A DNA stretch of 64,000 nt from Candidatus Desulfovibrio gallistercoris (GTDB lineage: Bacteria; Desulfobacterota; Desulfovibrionia; Desulfovibrionales; Desulfovibrionaceae): NCBI GenBank assembly GCA_019118745.1, contig DWYJ01000037.1, forward strand, positions 1 to 64,000, given 5' to 3'. Below the pieces are notes generated by a model that saw only the letters and a list, made by a program, of their open reading frames with translations, was not told the DNA's origin and did not search any database. The position numbers were made by a program, and so were the translations under genes. The stretch's first letter is position 1. Each line of letters begins with the position of its first letter. This document shows positions 19,155-29,786 of this stretch, piece by piece.

Positions 19155-20639
19155 ATGAACGAACTCGTGCGCGTGGAAAACGTCAGCCTGCCCCTGCCCG
19201 GTGAAGCGGACGCGTGGGCCCTGCGGAACATCACCTGGCATATCGACCGGGGGGCGCATCACGCCCTCATGGGCGGCAACGGCGCGGGCAAGTCCACCTT
19301 GCTCCGCCTGCTGCACGGCCAGTGCTGGCCCACGGAAGGCCGCGTGCTCTGGAACGGCCCAGACGGCCTCGAAGATGCCCCTCTGGCCGGACGGGCCATC
19401 AGCGCGCTGGTCTCTCCGGCCCAGCAGGAGAATTATCAGCGGCAGGGCTGGTACATCAGCGGCCGCGAGCTGCTGCTCACCGGCTTTGACGACACGCCCC
19501 TCCTCTACAGCACCACCGCCGCGGAGCGGCAGCGGGAAGCGGAGGATATGGCCCGCCGTCTGGACGCCCTCCCCCTGCTGGAGGTCTGCGTGCCGGAGAT
19601 GTCGCAGGGGCAGCTGCGCCTGCTGCTGCTGGCCCGCGCGCTGCTGCGGCGTCCGGCCCTCCTGCTGCTGGACGAATGCGCCGACGGCCTCGACGACCGC
19701 CACCGCGGCCTGTTCTTTGCCGAGCTGGACAAGGCGCGGGAACACAGCACCGTCATCATGAGCACCCACCGCCCCGAACAGCTCCCTGTCTGGTGCCGTC
19801 ACGTACGCTGGGTCGTGGAGGGACGGCTTTTGCCGGACGGCCGGACGCCGGAAGAGACGCCGGAAGCGATGCTCAACGCGACGGGGGAAAGCGCCCCGCC
19901 GTCCGCTCCAATCCGGCCGCAGGCCGCCCCGACGGCGGACGACGCTCCCCTGCTGGAAGTGCGCAACGCCACGGTCTTCATCGACCGCAAGGAAGTGCTG
20001 CACGCCATCGACTGGCAGCTGCGGCGCGGGGAGCACTGGCGCATCGTGGGGGCCAACGGCTCGGGCAAGTCCACCTTCCTCCGCATGCTGGCCGGGGACG
20101 AATTCGTGGCCGACGGCGGCAGCCTGCTGCGCGATCTGCCCGGACAGGGCGGCAGGACGAGCATCCTGCAGGAGATCCGCAAGGGCGTGCGCCTGGTCAG
20201 CGACCTTGCGCAGGCCCAGTACGGCTACAGCCTGAACGCGCTGGAACTGGTCTGCTCCGGCTGGGACAATACCGTGGGCAACTACCGCGACTACAGCGAG
20301 GAGGAAGTGGCGCAGGCCCGCGCCGTCATGGCCCGGCTGGACTGCATCACCCTGGCGGAGAAATCCATACGCAGCCTCTCCACCGGGCAGCTCCGCCGTC
20401 TCTTCCTTGCCCGTTCCCTGCTGGGCAGCCCCGACATCCTGCTCTTGGACGAGCCCTGCTCCGGTCTGGACGAGAGCAGCCGCCGCCAGTACCTCGCCCT
20501 GCTGGACAAGCTGGCGGCCGGGGGCCTGCATCTCGTCTTCGTCTCGCACCTGCCCACGGACGGCCCCTCCTGCCTCAACCGTACCGCGCTCATGGAAGAC
20601 GGACGCCTGCGCGTGATCGACGATACGGACGGCCGGTGA
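19155..20639 (+). CDS. ABC transporter ATP-binding protein with two fused NBDs (ModF-like)
   Basis: Two Walker A motifs (GGNGAGKSTLL, GANGSGKSTFL) and paired signature/Walker B motifs ([50 protein letters not shown]). Confidence 0.9.
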   Translation: MNELVRVENVSLPLPGEADAWALRNITWHIDRGAHHALMGGNGAGKSTLLRLLHGQCWPTEGRVLWNGPDGLEDAPLAGRAISALVSPAQQENYQRQGWYISGRELLLTGFDDTPLLYSTTAAERQREAEDMARRLDALPLLEVCVPEMSQGQLRLLLLARALLRRPALLLLDECADGLDDRHRGLFFAELDKAREHSTVIMSTHRPEQLPVWCRHVRWVVEGRLLPDGRTPEETPEAMLNATGESAPPSAPIRPQAAPTADDAPLLEVRNATVFIDRKEVLHAIDWQLRRGEHWRIVGANGSGKSTFLRMLAGDEFVADGGSLLRDLPGQGGRTSILQEIRKGVRLVSDLAQAQYGYSLNALELVCSGWDNTVGNYRDYSEEEVAQARAVMARLDCITLAEKSIRSLSTGQLRRLFLARSLLGSPDILLLDEPCSGLDESSRRQYLALLDKLAAGGLHLVFVSHLPTDGPSCLNRTALMEDGRLRVIDDTDGR

Positions 20640-20661
20640 GCCCCGCCCGCGCGGGCCGCGT

Positions 20662-21354
20662 CTACTTGTCCTCCGGCGTCGTCTCGTAGGGATTGGTCAG
20701 CTCCTGCGGCGCGGCATGCCGCCTGCCGAAACGCGAGCGCAGCAGCTCGATGATCACCGGCAGCACGGAAACGATGATGATGGCGTAGACGATGAGGCTG
20801 AAGTTCTCCCGCACCCAGGGCAGATTGCCCAGAAAGTAGCCCGCCGAGACGAGACTGCCCACCCAGAGGCAGCAGCCCAGCACATTGTAGAAAAAGAACT
20901 GGCGCGGACACATGAGGGCAACGCCGGCCACAAAGGGCGCGAACGTGCGCACGATGGGCACGAAGCGCGCAAGCACGATGGCCTTTCCGCCGTGCCGCTC
21001 GTAAAAGGCATGGGCCTTGAGCAGATGCTCCTTCTTGATGAGGCGGGAATCGCGCGAGAAGATGGCCGGGCCCACATGCCGCCCGATGCTGTAGTTCACC
21101 GCGTCGCCGGTGATGCCCGCGGCCAGCAGCACGCCCAGCACTTCCAGATAGCCCATGTGCCCGGTGCCGGCCACCACGCCGGAGGCGAAGAGCAGGGAAT
21201 CGCCCGGCAGGAAGGGCGTCACGACAAGGCCGGTCTCGCAGAAGACGATGACGAAGAGGATGGCATAGATCCACAGGCCGTAATTGGCCACCAGTTCGAA
21301 CAGGTGATCGTCGATATGCAGGACGAAGTCCACCAGGTAGGAGAGCAATTCCAT
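20662..21354 (-). CDS. DedA family protein (SNARE-associated/VTT domain)
   Basis: FCETGLVVTPFLPGDSLLFASGVVAG, ALVLARFVPIVRTFAPFVAGVALM-type motif. Confidence 0.93.
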   Translation of the reverse strand: MELLSYLVDFVLHIDDHLFELVANYGLWIYAILFVIVFCETGLVVTPFLPGDSLLFASGVVAGTGHMGYLEVLGVLLAAGITGDAVNYSIGRHVGPAIFSRDSRLIKKEHLLKAHAFYERHGGKAIVLARFVPIVRTFAPFVAGVALMCPRQFFFYNVLGCCLWVGSLVSAGYFLGNLPWVRENFSLIVYAIIIVSVLPVIIELLRSRFGRRHAAPQELTNPYETTPEDK

Positions 21355-21463
21355 GATAACCTCGCGGTATGACGTCGCGGGCGCGGGGGCCCGTCATGCT
21401 CTTGTACCCCAAGGCCGCTTATGGCACAACAGGGGGCATTCCGCCCGTCGAGGTCCATCGCTC

Positions 21464-22642
21464 ATGCCGCATCATCCGCCGTCCTTCCGCCGCCGTCCTT
21501 CCGGCACTCGCCTCCTGCGCGGCCTTCTGGCCGCCCTGCCGCTGTGCTGGGCGCTGTTCGCCGTCCTGCCGCCCGCCACGGCCCAGGCCGAGGAGACCTA
21601 CCGCGTGGGCCTGCGCACCCTGGGCTTCTGGCTGCCCGACGACGGCGTGCGCCTGGACGTGAACGTCTGGTACCCCACCAACTGGACGCCGCGGGAGCTG
21701 CGCTTCCCGCCCTGGCGGGTGGAAGCGGCACGCAACAGCGACGCCGTGGCCGGACGCTTCCCGCTCATCGTGCTTTCCCACCCTTCGGCCGGCACCCGTT
21801 TCTCCTATCACGATACGGCGGCCTGGCTGGCCGAACATGGTTTCGTGGTGGCGGCCCCCACGCATGCCCACGACTGCATGCGCAACATGGATCAGCTGCA
21901 TACCTGGCAGCAGTTCGCCGGCCGCCTGAAAGAGGTGAGCACCCTCATCGACCAGCTGCTGCGCCATGAAAAGCTCGGCAAGAGCATCGACCCGCAGCGC
22001 ATCGGCTTCCTTGGCTTCGGCGCGGGCGGCGCCACGGGCCTGCTGCTGGGCGGCGCGCTGCCCGACTGCGAACGCCTGGACGTCCACTGCGCCGCCGCAG
22101 GCCCGCAGGATCCCTATTGCAACAACTGGGCACGCCGTCAGCTGGCCAAGTTCTGCAACAAGCTGCCGCTCACCGTCAGCCCGGCGGATACGCGCATCAA
22201 GGTGGTGGCCGCCGTCAATCCCACCCACCTCATGCTGTTCGACAAGGGCCTGCGCTGGTTCTACCCCCGCCTGCTGCTGGTCAGTGCCGCGCAGGACGGC
22301 GACAGCGACAGCCGCCTGACCGAAGATCTGGCCCGCCGCCTTGGGCAGCGGACGCGCTTCTTGCGCCTGCCGGAGGCGGACGGGGGCGCGCTGCTCGCGC
22401 CTTGCCCCCCCTCCCTTGCGGAGGAGCTGCCCGAACTCTGCCTGAGCGTCACGCCGCAGGAACGCGTGCGCCAGCAGGAGCTGCTGCGGCGGGAGCTGCT
22501 GGCCTTCTTCCTGCAGTGGCTCGGCAGCAGCGAGAACATCCCCCTCATCCCGGCCCCGCCGGATCTGACGCCCAGGCCGGAACCCGCCCCGGCCGTCCCG
22601 GCGGAAAACCCCTCCGGCAAGGAGCGGCGCAAGCGCCGCTGA
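21464..22642 (+). CDS. Secreted alpha/beta hydrolase, dienelactone-hydrolase-like
   Basis: FPLIVLSHPSAGTRFSYHDTAAWLAEHGFVVAAPTHAHDC; GFLGFGAGGATGLLL nucleophile elbow region. Confidence 0.75.
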   Translation: MPHHPPSFRRRPSGTRLLRGLLAALPLCWALFAVLPPATAQAEETYRVGLRTLGFWLPDDGVRLDVNVWYPTNWTPRELRFPPWRVEAARNSDAVAGRFPLIVLSHPSAGTRFSYHDTAAWLAEHGFVVAAPTHAHDCMRNMDQLHTWQQFAGRLKEVSTLIDQLLRHEKLGKSIDPQRIGFLGFGAGGATGLLLGGALPDCERLDVHCAAAGPQDPYCNNWARRQLAKFCNKLPLTVSPADTRIKVVAAVNPTHLMLFDKGLRWFYPRLLLVSAAQDGDSDSRLTEDLARRLGQRTRFLRLPEADGGALLAPCPPSLAEELPELCLSVTPQERVRQQELLRRELLAFFLQWLGSSENIPLIPAPPDLTPRPEPAPAVPAENPSGKERRKRR

Positions 22643-22769
22643 GGCCGCTCCGGCCCGGCGTCCGGCTTGACAAGGCAGGCCCGAACGGCTACAGCCCCTC
22701 AATAGGGCAGTCTTTTGCCCGCCTCCTTCCGGCATCCCGCGGATGACCGGCGTTTTCCGCCAAGGACAC

Positions 22770-23303
22770 ATGATGCTGCGTTTCCTGTTCCTTCTCTGGA
22801 CGGCACTGCTCCTGCTGCCGGTCCCGCCGGCCGCCGCGGCTGCCGCCGACGGCTGGCAGGTCATGCCCGAGGGGGCCCGCCCCACCTATATCGGCATACA
22901 CGGCGGCACCGTCCCCGTGAGCCTGCTGGTCAGTCAGGACGGCAGTTCTCTGGTGAGCTTCGTGGGCCGCACCGGCAACGACTTCCTGGAGATCCTCCAC
23001 CGCAGCGACGTCCGCATGCCCTCCCTGCTCAACAATGCCACGGGCAAGGTCTCCAGCGGGCACCCCGCCGCCACCGTGCTGCTGGCCGGACATGCCGACC
23101 GCCGCATCATGGTCATCTACATCGTCGGCGACGGCGCGACCCGCACCGCCGTGCCCATGAGCGAGCTGGAGCCCTTCGGGCTTTCCCGCAAGCCGCTCTC
23201 CGTGGAAGGGAGCGTCAGCCTGCCCGCCCAGCGCAACGCCAGTCACCCTCACCGCCTGAATCTGGATACCGACTACCTGCAACCGCGCCGCGCCGGCAGT
23301 TAG
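22770..23303 (+). CDS. Hypothetical secreted protein
   Basis: Signal peptide MMLRFLFLLWTALLLLPVPPAAAAA; ORF with no recognised domain. Confidence 0.6.
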   Translation: MMLRFLFLLWTALLLLPVPPAAAAAADGWQVMPEGARPTYIGIHGGTVPVSLLVSQDGSSLVSFVGRTGNDFLEILHRSDVRMPSLLNNATGKVSSGHPAATVLLAGHADRRIMVIYIVGDGATRTAVPMSELEPFGLSRKPLSVEGSVSLPAQRNASHPHRLNLDTDYLQPRRAGS

Positions 23304-23509
23304 GGCCTGTCACCGCTATTTGCTGACTGTTTGGGGGAAGGGCCCCCCTCGCGCTGCTGTCGATGCCTGCAAGGCTCCTTCCTCGCCTAGCGGGCACGGC
23401 CTACGACCGCCCGTCGGGTCGCTGCCGGCGCTGGAGGGGGCCCCTTCCCCCAAGCCCCCATCCCTTTCCCAGCGCGCTTTTACCGGGGAAGCATCGGGGA
23501 CGCAAGGCG
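23301..23509 (+). repeat. Dispersed repeat family 1 (stop-codon-anchored), copy 1
   Basis: TAGGGCCTGtcaccGCTATTTGCTGactGTTTGGGGGAAGGG...CCCCTTCCCCCAAGCCCCCATCCCTTTCCCAGCGCGCTTTTACCGGGGAAG. Confidence 0.8.
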
Positions 23510-23702
23510 ACCCCGCCTCCAAGCGCAAGCGGATTGCAAGTAACCTGTCTATCTTATTTATTGAAATTATTTGCAAAATTTGTGTTAGCAGGCCCTGGAA
23601 AGCGCCAGCCGGAAGGGCTGAGAGGACGGGATCTTCAGCCGCCAAGCGATCCGGGGCGGCCGTCCCGCTTGGGAAAGTCCGCTTCGCGACCGGCGTCTGG
23701 CA

Positions 23703-23754
23703 TGAAAAAAAAGACGGCCCACGCCGTTCCAACGCGAAAGATGCGGCGTGGGCC
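23703..23754 (-). terminator. Terminator of sdaA
   Basis: Minus strand ggcccacgcc...ggcgtgggccgtctttttttt. Confidence 0.8.
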
Positions 23755-23780
23755 AGACTCGCACGATGCCCTATGCCGCC

Positions 23781-25184
23781 TCAGCATTCGACGATGCTGA
23801 CGGCAAGTCCGCCTTCGCTTGTTTCCTTGAATTTGTTGCTCATCTCCCTGCCGGTCTCCCCCATGGCGCTGATGACGGCATCCAGCGTGACCTTGTGCTG
23901 GAAGCTTTCTTCGCATGTGGCGATCAGCATGGCGCTATAGGCCTTGATCGCCCCCACGGAGTTGCGCTCTATGCAGGGTATCTGCACATATCCCCCCACG
24001 GGGTCGCACGTCAGCCCCAGGTGATGCTCCAGCGCGATCTCCGCGGCATTTTCCACATCAGCAATGGCGCAGCCACGCGCATGGGCCAGCATGGCCGCAC
24101 TCATGCTGGCCGCCACACCCACTTCACCCTGACAACCCACTTCCGCGCCAGCGATGCCCGCATTGTGCTTGGCGAGGAAACCCACGGCTGCCGAAGCCAG
24201 CACACCCTCGCGCAGAGCGCGTTCACCTATGTTCATATCGTTGCGCATGGAATACAGCAGAGCCGGCATGACACCCGCCGCGCCGCAGGTCGGCGCGGTG
24301 ACGATGACACCGCCGCTGGCGTTCTCCTCGGCGACCGCAAAGGCATAAGCGCTGAGCTTGGACAGAAAGCGGTCAACGGCAATGGGCAATTGCTTCGCAT
24401 GGTCGAGCAGGCTTGCGGCCTTCCGCCAGACGCCGAGCGTCCCCGGAAGCTTGCCCGTGGCCGCAAGCCCGCGGCGCACGCTGTCGTACATGGCTTCCAT
24501 GATCTCATCAAGCCGTTCATAGATCGCGGGACGGCTCATCCCGGTAATGGCGGTCTCGTTTTCAAGCATGAGCTCGTGCAGGGTGAGTCCTGTTTTCGCG
24601 AGATGGCCGCGCAATTCCTGCATGGTGCCGTAGGGGTAACGCGGCTTCCCTCTTTCCGGGGGAGTCCAGCCCTGCCACTGGATGAACCCGCCGCCGACGG
24701 AATAGTATTCCCTCTCGAAAAGCGATCTCCCTCCGGCGTCAAGCAGGAAAGCCCGCAGCGTATTGCTGAAGGGAGCGTCGTGGGCCACTGGTCCAAATAC
24801 CACATCGGCGAGTCCCACGCTCAGCGTTTTGCCGCCAATGCTGACATCATGGCGGGCATCGGGATCGCGGCCAAGCGAGGTCAGAACATCGCCCGGGCAG
24901 GTTTCCGGCTGGGAGCCCAGCAGGCCGGCAAGAACAGCCACATTCGTTCCGTGCCCTATCCCGGTGGCGCTGAGGGAGCCGAGCAACTCCACTCGCAGGG
25001 CCTCCGCCCGCGCCAGAGTATCCGACGGCAGGGCGCGGCAGAGTTCAAGAAAATCACAGGCCGCTTTCATGGGGCCGATGGTGTGGGAGCTGGAAGGGCC
25101 GGGCCCTACCTTGAAGAAGTCGAAGAGCGTGGTAGTGATGGGGGGGCGGGCAGTCGTGACCGGGCGTAAAGAGGGGTGTGACAT
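23781..25184 (-). CDS. sdaA: L-serine ammonia-lyase (iron-sulfur-dependent, single chain)
   Basis: FFKVGPGPSSSHTIGPMKAA, TAPTCGAAGVMPALLYSM, CDPVGGYVQIPCIERN. Confidence 0.95.
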   Translation of the reverse strand: MSHPSLRPVTTARPPITTTLFDFFKVGPGPSSSHTIGPMKAACDFLELCRALPSDTLARAEALRVELLGSLSATGIGHGTNVAVLAGLLGSQPETCPGDVLTSLGRDPDARHDVSIGGKTLSVGLADVVFGPVAHDAPFSNTLRAFLLDAGGRSLFEREYYSVGGGFIQWQGWTPPERGKPRYPYGTMQELRGHLAKTGLTLHELMLENETAITGMSRPAIYERLDEIMEAMYDSVRRGLAATGKLPGTLGVWRKAASLLDHAKQLPIAVDRFLSKLSAYAFAVAEENASGGVIVTAPTCGAAGVMPALLYSMRNDMNIGERALREGVLASAAVGFLAKHNAGIAGAEVGCQGEVGVAASMSAAMLAHARGCAIADVENAAEIALEHHLGLTCDPVGGYVQIPCIERNSVGAIKAYSAMLIATCEESFQHKVTLDAVISAMGETGREMSNKFKETSEGGLAVSIVEC

Positions 25185-25263
25185 GGGAAAACTCCGTTTC
25201 CGCCGCGTTGGGCAAGCGTATGAAAAATGCGCCGCGCGGGTGGCCGCACGGCGCGATCGAACA

Positions 25264-26532
25264 TCAGAACAGTATCGCCCCAAGCAGAGAGGCAATGGTG
25301 ATGAGGCCCATCACCGTCACGAAGACGTTGGAGAACTGCCCCTGGAACTTGTGCATGGCCGGTACGCGGCGGATGGCATACATGGGCATGATGAAGAGGA
25401 TCATGGCGATGATCGGACCGCCAAGGGTCTCGATCATGCCGAGGATGCTTGGGTTGATGGTGGCGACAATCCAGCCGGAGATGAAGAAAAAGAGGGTCAA
25501 TCCCCGGTTGAGCCTGGCGGCGTCGTAACTTTTGCCGCTGTCGCGCAGATATTTGTGCAAAATGCCGTGCAATCCTTCACGAGCGCCGAGGTAATGTCCA
25601 AAGTAGGATGTGGCGATGGCAAGGAAAGCGATCAGCGGTCCGAAATAGGAAATGACGGGATTGTCAAAGCGGTTTGCCAGGTAGGAGAGGATGGGGATGT
25701 TCTCGCGCTGCGCTTCGGCAAGGTCCTGTGGGGTCAGGCTGAACACGCAGCTGAACACGAAAAACATGACAAAAACCACCAGGATGCCCGTCGTATTCCG
25801 CAGGGTGACGCGCGCCTTCTCTTCGGCCGCGGTCCCGTATTCGTTCTGCTCTGCAACGGCAAAGGACGAGATCGCGGGCGAGTGGTTGAAGGCAAAGACC
25901 AGCACGGGCAGGGTCAGCCAGATGGTCGTGGCGAAGTCGCCAACGCCGGGCATCTCGGAGAACATGCTCATGTTCCAGTGCGGGATCAGATAGATCGACA
26001 GGCCAAGAAGGGTGGCGCAGAGCGGATAGACAAGTTTTTCATTGAACTTGAGCACGAAGCTTTCGCCCACCACGATGACGAGGATCATGGCGCCCACCAG
26101 CACGCCGGAAAGTATGAAGCGGCTCAGCGTGTAGGGCTCGAGCACGGTGGCCAGCGAGGCCATGCCAAGCTGATTGACGAGAAAGGAGCCCACGGTATTG
26201 GTGATGCCTACGCCATAGATCAGCAAAATTGGGTAGATGGCGAAAAAATACAGGACAGTGATCAGCTTTCCGGCCGAGGAGCCGAAATGCTCTTCCACGA
26301 CCTCCGTGATGTCGCTGCCGGGTTTTGCGGACGAGAGCACGAACCGCGCCAGAGCGCGGTGGGAAAGATAGACCATGGGGCCGGTAAGCAGCGTGATCGC
26401 TATCAGCGGCCAGACGCCGGATGCGCCCGCCTTGATGGGGAGGAAAAGAATCCCCGCGCCCACGGCGGTGCCGAACAGATTGAGCATCCACATGGTGTCA
26501 AAAGAATTCCAGCGTGAAGTCGTGTTTTGCAA
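25264..26532 (-). CDS. sdaC: Serine/amino acid permease (HAAAP family, SdaC-like)
   Basis: [26 protein letters not shown]; about 11 TM segments; directly upstream of sdaA. Confidence 0.88.
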   Translation of the reverse strand: MQNTTSRWNSFDTMWMLNLFGTAVGAGILFLPIKAGASGVWPLIAITLLTGPMVYLSHRALARFVLSSAKPGSDITEVVEEHFGSSAGKLITVLYFFAIYPILLIYGVGITNTVGSFLVNQLGMASLATVLEPYTLSRFILSGVLVGAMILVIVVGESFVLKFNEKLVYPLCATLLGLSIYLIPHWNMSMFSEMPGVGDFATTIWLTLPVLVFAFNHSPAISSFAVAEQNEYGTAAEEKARVTLRNTTGILVVFVMFFVFSCVFSLTPQDLAEAQRENIPILSYLANRFDNPVISYFGPLIAFLAIATSYFGHYLGAREGLHGILHKYLRDSGKSYDAARLNRGLTLFFFISGWIVATINPSILGMIETLGGPIIAMILFIMPMYAIRRVPAMHKFQGQFSNVFVTVMGLITIASLLGAILF

Positions 26533-27082
26533 TGCAGTACCCTCCTGTTACAAGATTGACAAAGTGCATCCCAACAAATTTGAGCGCTGTATATTGATGA
26601 CGCTACTTCCTTATATGAGAATATACGATATGGCAAGACAAATCCTCGCGGGCAGCAATCTCGTCATATAACTGACAAACGGATGCCGTAGCATCATTTT
26701 TTATAACATATAACGAAAATTCATGCAAGTATATTCCGCTTTCAAGAGTGATATATTTTTAAAATTCAACCCATATAAAATAGTAATAATAATTCATCGA
26801 TTAAACCTATTAATCTGTCATGCGAGCGCAAAAAAGATGAGAGCTTGCGGGAACGGCTCATTGCTGACCATGCCCACAGTCTGACGCATCCCGACCGATG
26901 ATGGAGTGTCGAGCCGCAGCGCGCACCTCGAAGGCGGACTTGCCTCGAGTCCCTGACTCATTCCTCGCAAGAGGGCGCTGGGGGAAAATGGAGGACTTGG
27001 AAGGAAAGGAACTGCGCGACGGGGTGACGCCCCGCCGGGACGGACGCTTGCCGTTGGGGGGAATCGTGCAGGCTGACCAGGG

Positions 27083-27120
27083 AAAAAGCGGCGGGGGGCG
27101 GTCCTTGCGAACCGCCCCCT
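27083..27120 (-). terminator. Terminator downstream of the lactate permease gene
   Basis: Minus strand gggggcggttcgcaaggaccgccccccgccgcttttt. Confidence 0.7.
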
Positions 27121-27229
27121 CAGAAAAGGAGTCCGAACATCTCTCGCCGTGTCATCCGCGTGAAGAGGGGCTCCGCTCACGCCGCAATCGGTTTGACAGA
27201 TGTCCCGACAAACCCTCTTCGCGCGAAGC

Positions 27230-28870
27230 TTACGGCAGCATCCAGCTCAGAACGGTGGCCTGCAGCCAGGTCAGCACGCAGATGCACGCCGTCATGGCGA
27301 TACTGTGCGGCAGGGCGAAGCGGAAGAGGTCGCCTTCCTGTCCCACCATGCTGGTGGCGGCGGTGGCCACGCTGATGGACTGGGGCGAGATCATCTTGCC
27401 GGTCACGCCGCCGGAAGAGTTGGCGGCCACGGCCAGTTCGGGCGGCATGCCCACCACTTCGGCGGTAGAGCGCTGCATACCGCAGAACAGCGCGTTGGAC
27501 GAGGTGTCCGAACCGGTCAGGAACACGCCCAGCCAGCCCAGCAGGGGCGCGAAGATGGGGAAGAAGCTGCCGGTCAGGGTAAAGGCGATGCCCAGAGTGG
27601 AGCTCATGCCGGAGTAGTTCATGAGGTAGGCCAGGCCCAGGATCATGGCGATGGTCAGGATGGGGAAGCGCAGCTGCACCACGGTGCGGAAAAAGCAGCT
27701 TACCGCATTGCCGAAGCTGTAGCCGGGCATGAGCGGCACCGAGAGGAAGCCGGCGATGAGGATGGCCGTGCCGCCCGCGGAGAGCCAGTTGAGGGTGAAG
27801 ACCGCCGGATACACCGGATCCTTGCCTTCGGGCAGGATGGGAGCGGCCTTCAGCACGAGACCGTCAAGACCGGGCCAGCTGAACTTGATGACCGAACCGG
27901 GGATGGCGTTGAGCACATCCTTGAACTGCGGCAGCCCCCAGAAAAAGACCATCACGGCCAGGATGATGTAGGGGCCCCAGGCGCGCAGCACCACGCCGAA
28001 ACGGGGAGCCTCGCCCTCGAGGACGGCTTCGGCTTCGCCTTCAAAGCGGAAGATGCGCGCCGGCTTCCAGACGCGCAGCAGCAGCACGAGGCCGATGATG
28101 GCGATGATGGCGGACATGATGTCCGGCAGGGTCGGGCCGTGGAAGTTGGAGAACACGAACTGCGAGCCGGCAAAACAGACGCCGGACACGATGATGGCGG
28201 GCAGCACTTCCATCGAACGCTTGAAGCCGCACATGACCACGCAGAGCCAGAGCGGCACGATGACCGACAGGAACGGCAGCTGACGTCCCACGATGGCGCT
28301 GATGTGCAGATCGGAGAAACCCGACACCTGGCCGGCCACGATGACCGGCACGCCGATGGCCCCGAAGGCCACGGGCGCGGTATTGGCGATGAGACAGATG
28401 CCGGCGGCGTAAAGCGGCTTGAAGCCAAGCCCCACCAGCATGGCGGCGGTGATGGCCACGGGCGTGCCGAAGCCCGCCGTGCCCTCGATGAAGGAACCAA
28501 AGGCAAAGGCGATGAAGATGGCCTGGAGGCGGCGGTCATCGGTCAGGCGAGCCAGGGACTGCTTGATGTATTCGAACTCTCCGGACTCGACGGTCATGTT
28601 GTAGACCCAGACCGCCGTGACCACGATCCACACGATGGGGAACAGGCCGAAGGCCGCCCCATACAAAAAGGAGCTGAATGCCGTGGTGGCCGGCATCCCC
28701 CAGACCAGCACGGCCAGCGCAAAGGAAAGCACCACGGCCGCACCGGCGGCATGGTGTCCTTTGGCGCGGCGCACGGCCAGCATGTAAAAAAGCGCAATGA
28801 GCGGAACGGCCGCGCACAGCGCGGACAGCAACGCCCCCCCGGCGGGATCGTACACCTGAGTCCAAGCCAT
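27230..28870 (-). CDS. lctP: L-lactate permease (LctP family)
   Basis: AFGSFIEGTAGFGTPVAITAAMLVGLGFKPLYAAGICLIANTAPVAFGAIGVPV. Confidence 0.96.
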   Translation of the reverse strand: MAWTQVYDPAGGALLSALCAAVPLIALFYMLAVRRAKGHHAAGAAVVLSFALAVLVWGMPATTAFSSFLYGAAFGLFPIVWIVVTAVWVYNMTVESGEFEYIKQSLARLTDDRRLQAIFIAFAFGSFIEGTAGFGTPVAITAAMLVGLGFKPLYAAGICLIANTAPVAFGAIGVPVIVAGQVSGFSDLHISAIVGRQLPFLSVIVPLWLCVVMCGFKRSMEVLPAIIVSGVCFAGSQFVFSNFHGPTLPDIMSAIIAIIGLVLLLRVWKPARIFRFEGEAEAVLEGEAPRFGVVLRAWGPYIILAVMVFFWGLPQFKDVLNAIPGSVIKFSWPGLDGLVLKAAPILPEGKDPVYPAVFTLNWLSAGGTAILIAGFLSVPLMPGYSFGNAVSCFFRTVVQLRFPILTIAMILGLAYLMNYSGMSSTLGIAFTLTGSFFPIFAPLLGWLGVFLTGSDTSSNALFCGMQRSTAEVVGMPPELAVAANSSGGVTGKMISPQSISVATAATSMVGQEGDLFRFALPHSIAMTACICVLTWLQATVLSWMLP

Positions 28871-29155
28871 ATGACTCTCCAAACAGACGGTTAGAAGTTC
28901 ATCCCTGCCGCCCTCTTCCGTCATCATCCAGCCTTGTCGAGGGAAGAAGGCGACGGCTGCCCCCTTTTAGGGGGCATTTCTAAAATTATATCCCATTTCC
29001 TCGGCATCCGTCAAGAAAATAAGAAAAAAACGGTCGCGTGCCTCCTCGTCCGAAACCCCGTCTTGACAGGACGGGCGCCTTGCCCACATGGTTGTGTATT
29101 CATCCACCGGGGCCGGCGGCCAGACGCCGGCCGGCACGCGCACAGGAGGAACGGC

Positions 29156-29638
29156 ATGATGCGCTACTGGCTGTTCAAATCCGAACCGGAGTGCTATTCT
29201 TGGCAGGATCTGTCCGCTGCGCCGCGGCAGACCACGTCCTGGGACGGCGTACGCAATTATCAGGCACGCAACTTCATGAAGGCCATGCAGACGGGCGATC
29301 TGGGATTCTTCTACCACAGCGGCGCAGACCCGGCCATCATCGGCGTGGTGCGCGTCGTGCGGGAGGCCTACCCCGACCATACGGCGCAGGACCCGGAAAA
29401 CAACCATTTCGACCCTCGAGCCACGCCCGAGAAACCCATCTGGGAAATGGTGGACGTGCGGCTGGAACGGGCCTTCCCCCATCCTCTGCGGCGCAGGGAT
29501 CTGGCCGCCTTCCCGGAGCTGGCGGGCATGGAGCTCTTGCGGCGGGGCAGCCGCCTGTCCGTGCAGCCGGTCAGCCCGGAGGCCTTTGCCTTCATCTGCG
29601 CGCTGGCCGAAAACGGCGTGCCGGACGGACGGGCGTAG
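29156..29638 (+). CDS. EVE domain-containing protein
   Basis: YWLFKSEPECYSWQDL...TSWDGVRNYQARNFMKAMQTGDLGFFYHSGADPAIIGVVRVVREAYPD. Confidence 0.95.
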   Translation: MMRYWLFKSEPECYSWQDLSAAPRQTTSWDGVRNYQARNFMKAMQTGDLGFFYHSGADPAIIGVVRVVREAYPDHTAQDPENNHFDPRATPEKPIWEMVDVRLERAFPHPLRRRDLAAFPELAGMELLRRGSRLSVQPVSPEAFAFICALAENGVPDGRA

Positions 29639-29786
29639 CCGCGCGCAGGCCGACGCCACGCCGGGATCCTCGCTTGCGGACTTTACAGCCCCGTCCCTTC
29701 TAACGTAAGACAGTCATCATTTTTCACCGTCCCGCCGGCATGATGTGACAAAATGTATCATTCCAGCGGGTCTTGAGGGTTTTTTC

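Noticed and set aside
26818-27617. ORFs 26818-27180 (-) and 26898-27617 (+)
   Set aside because: Low-quality compositions; the + ORF runs antisense into lctP; region contains the lctP terminator
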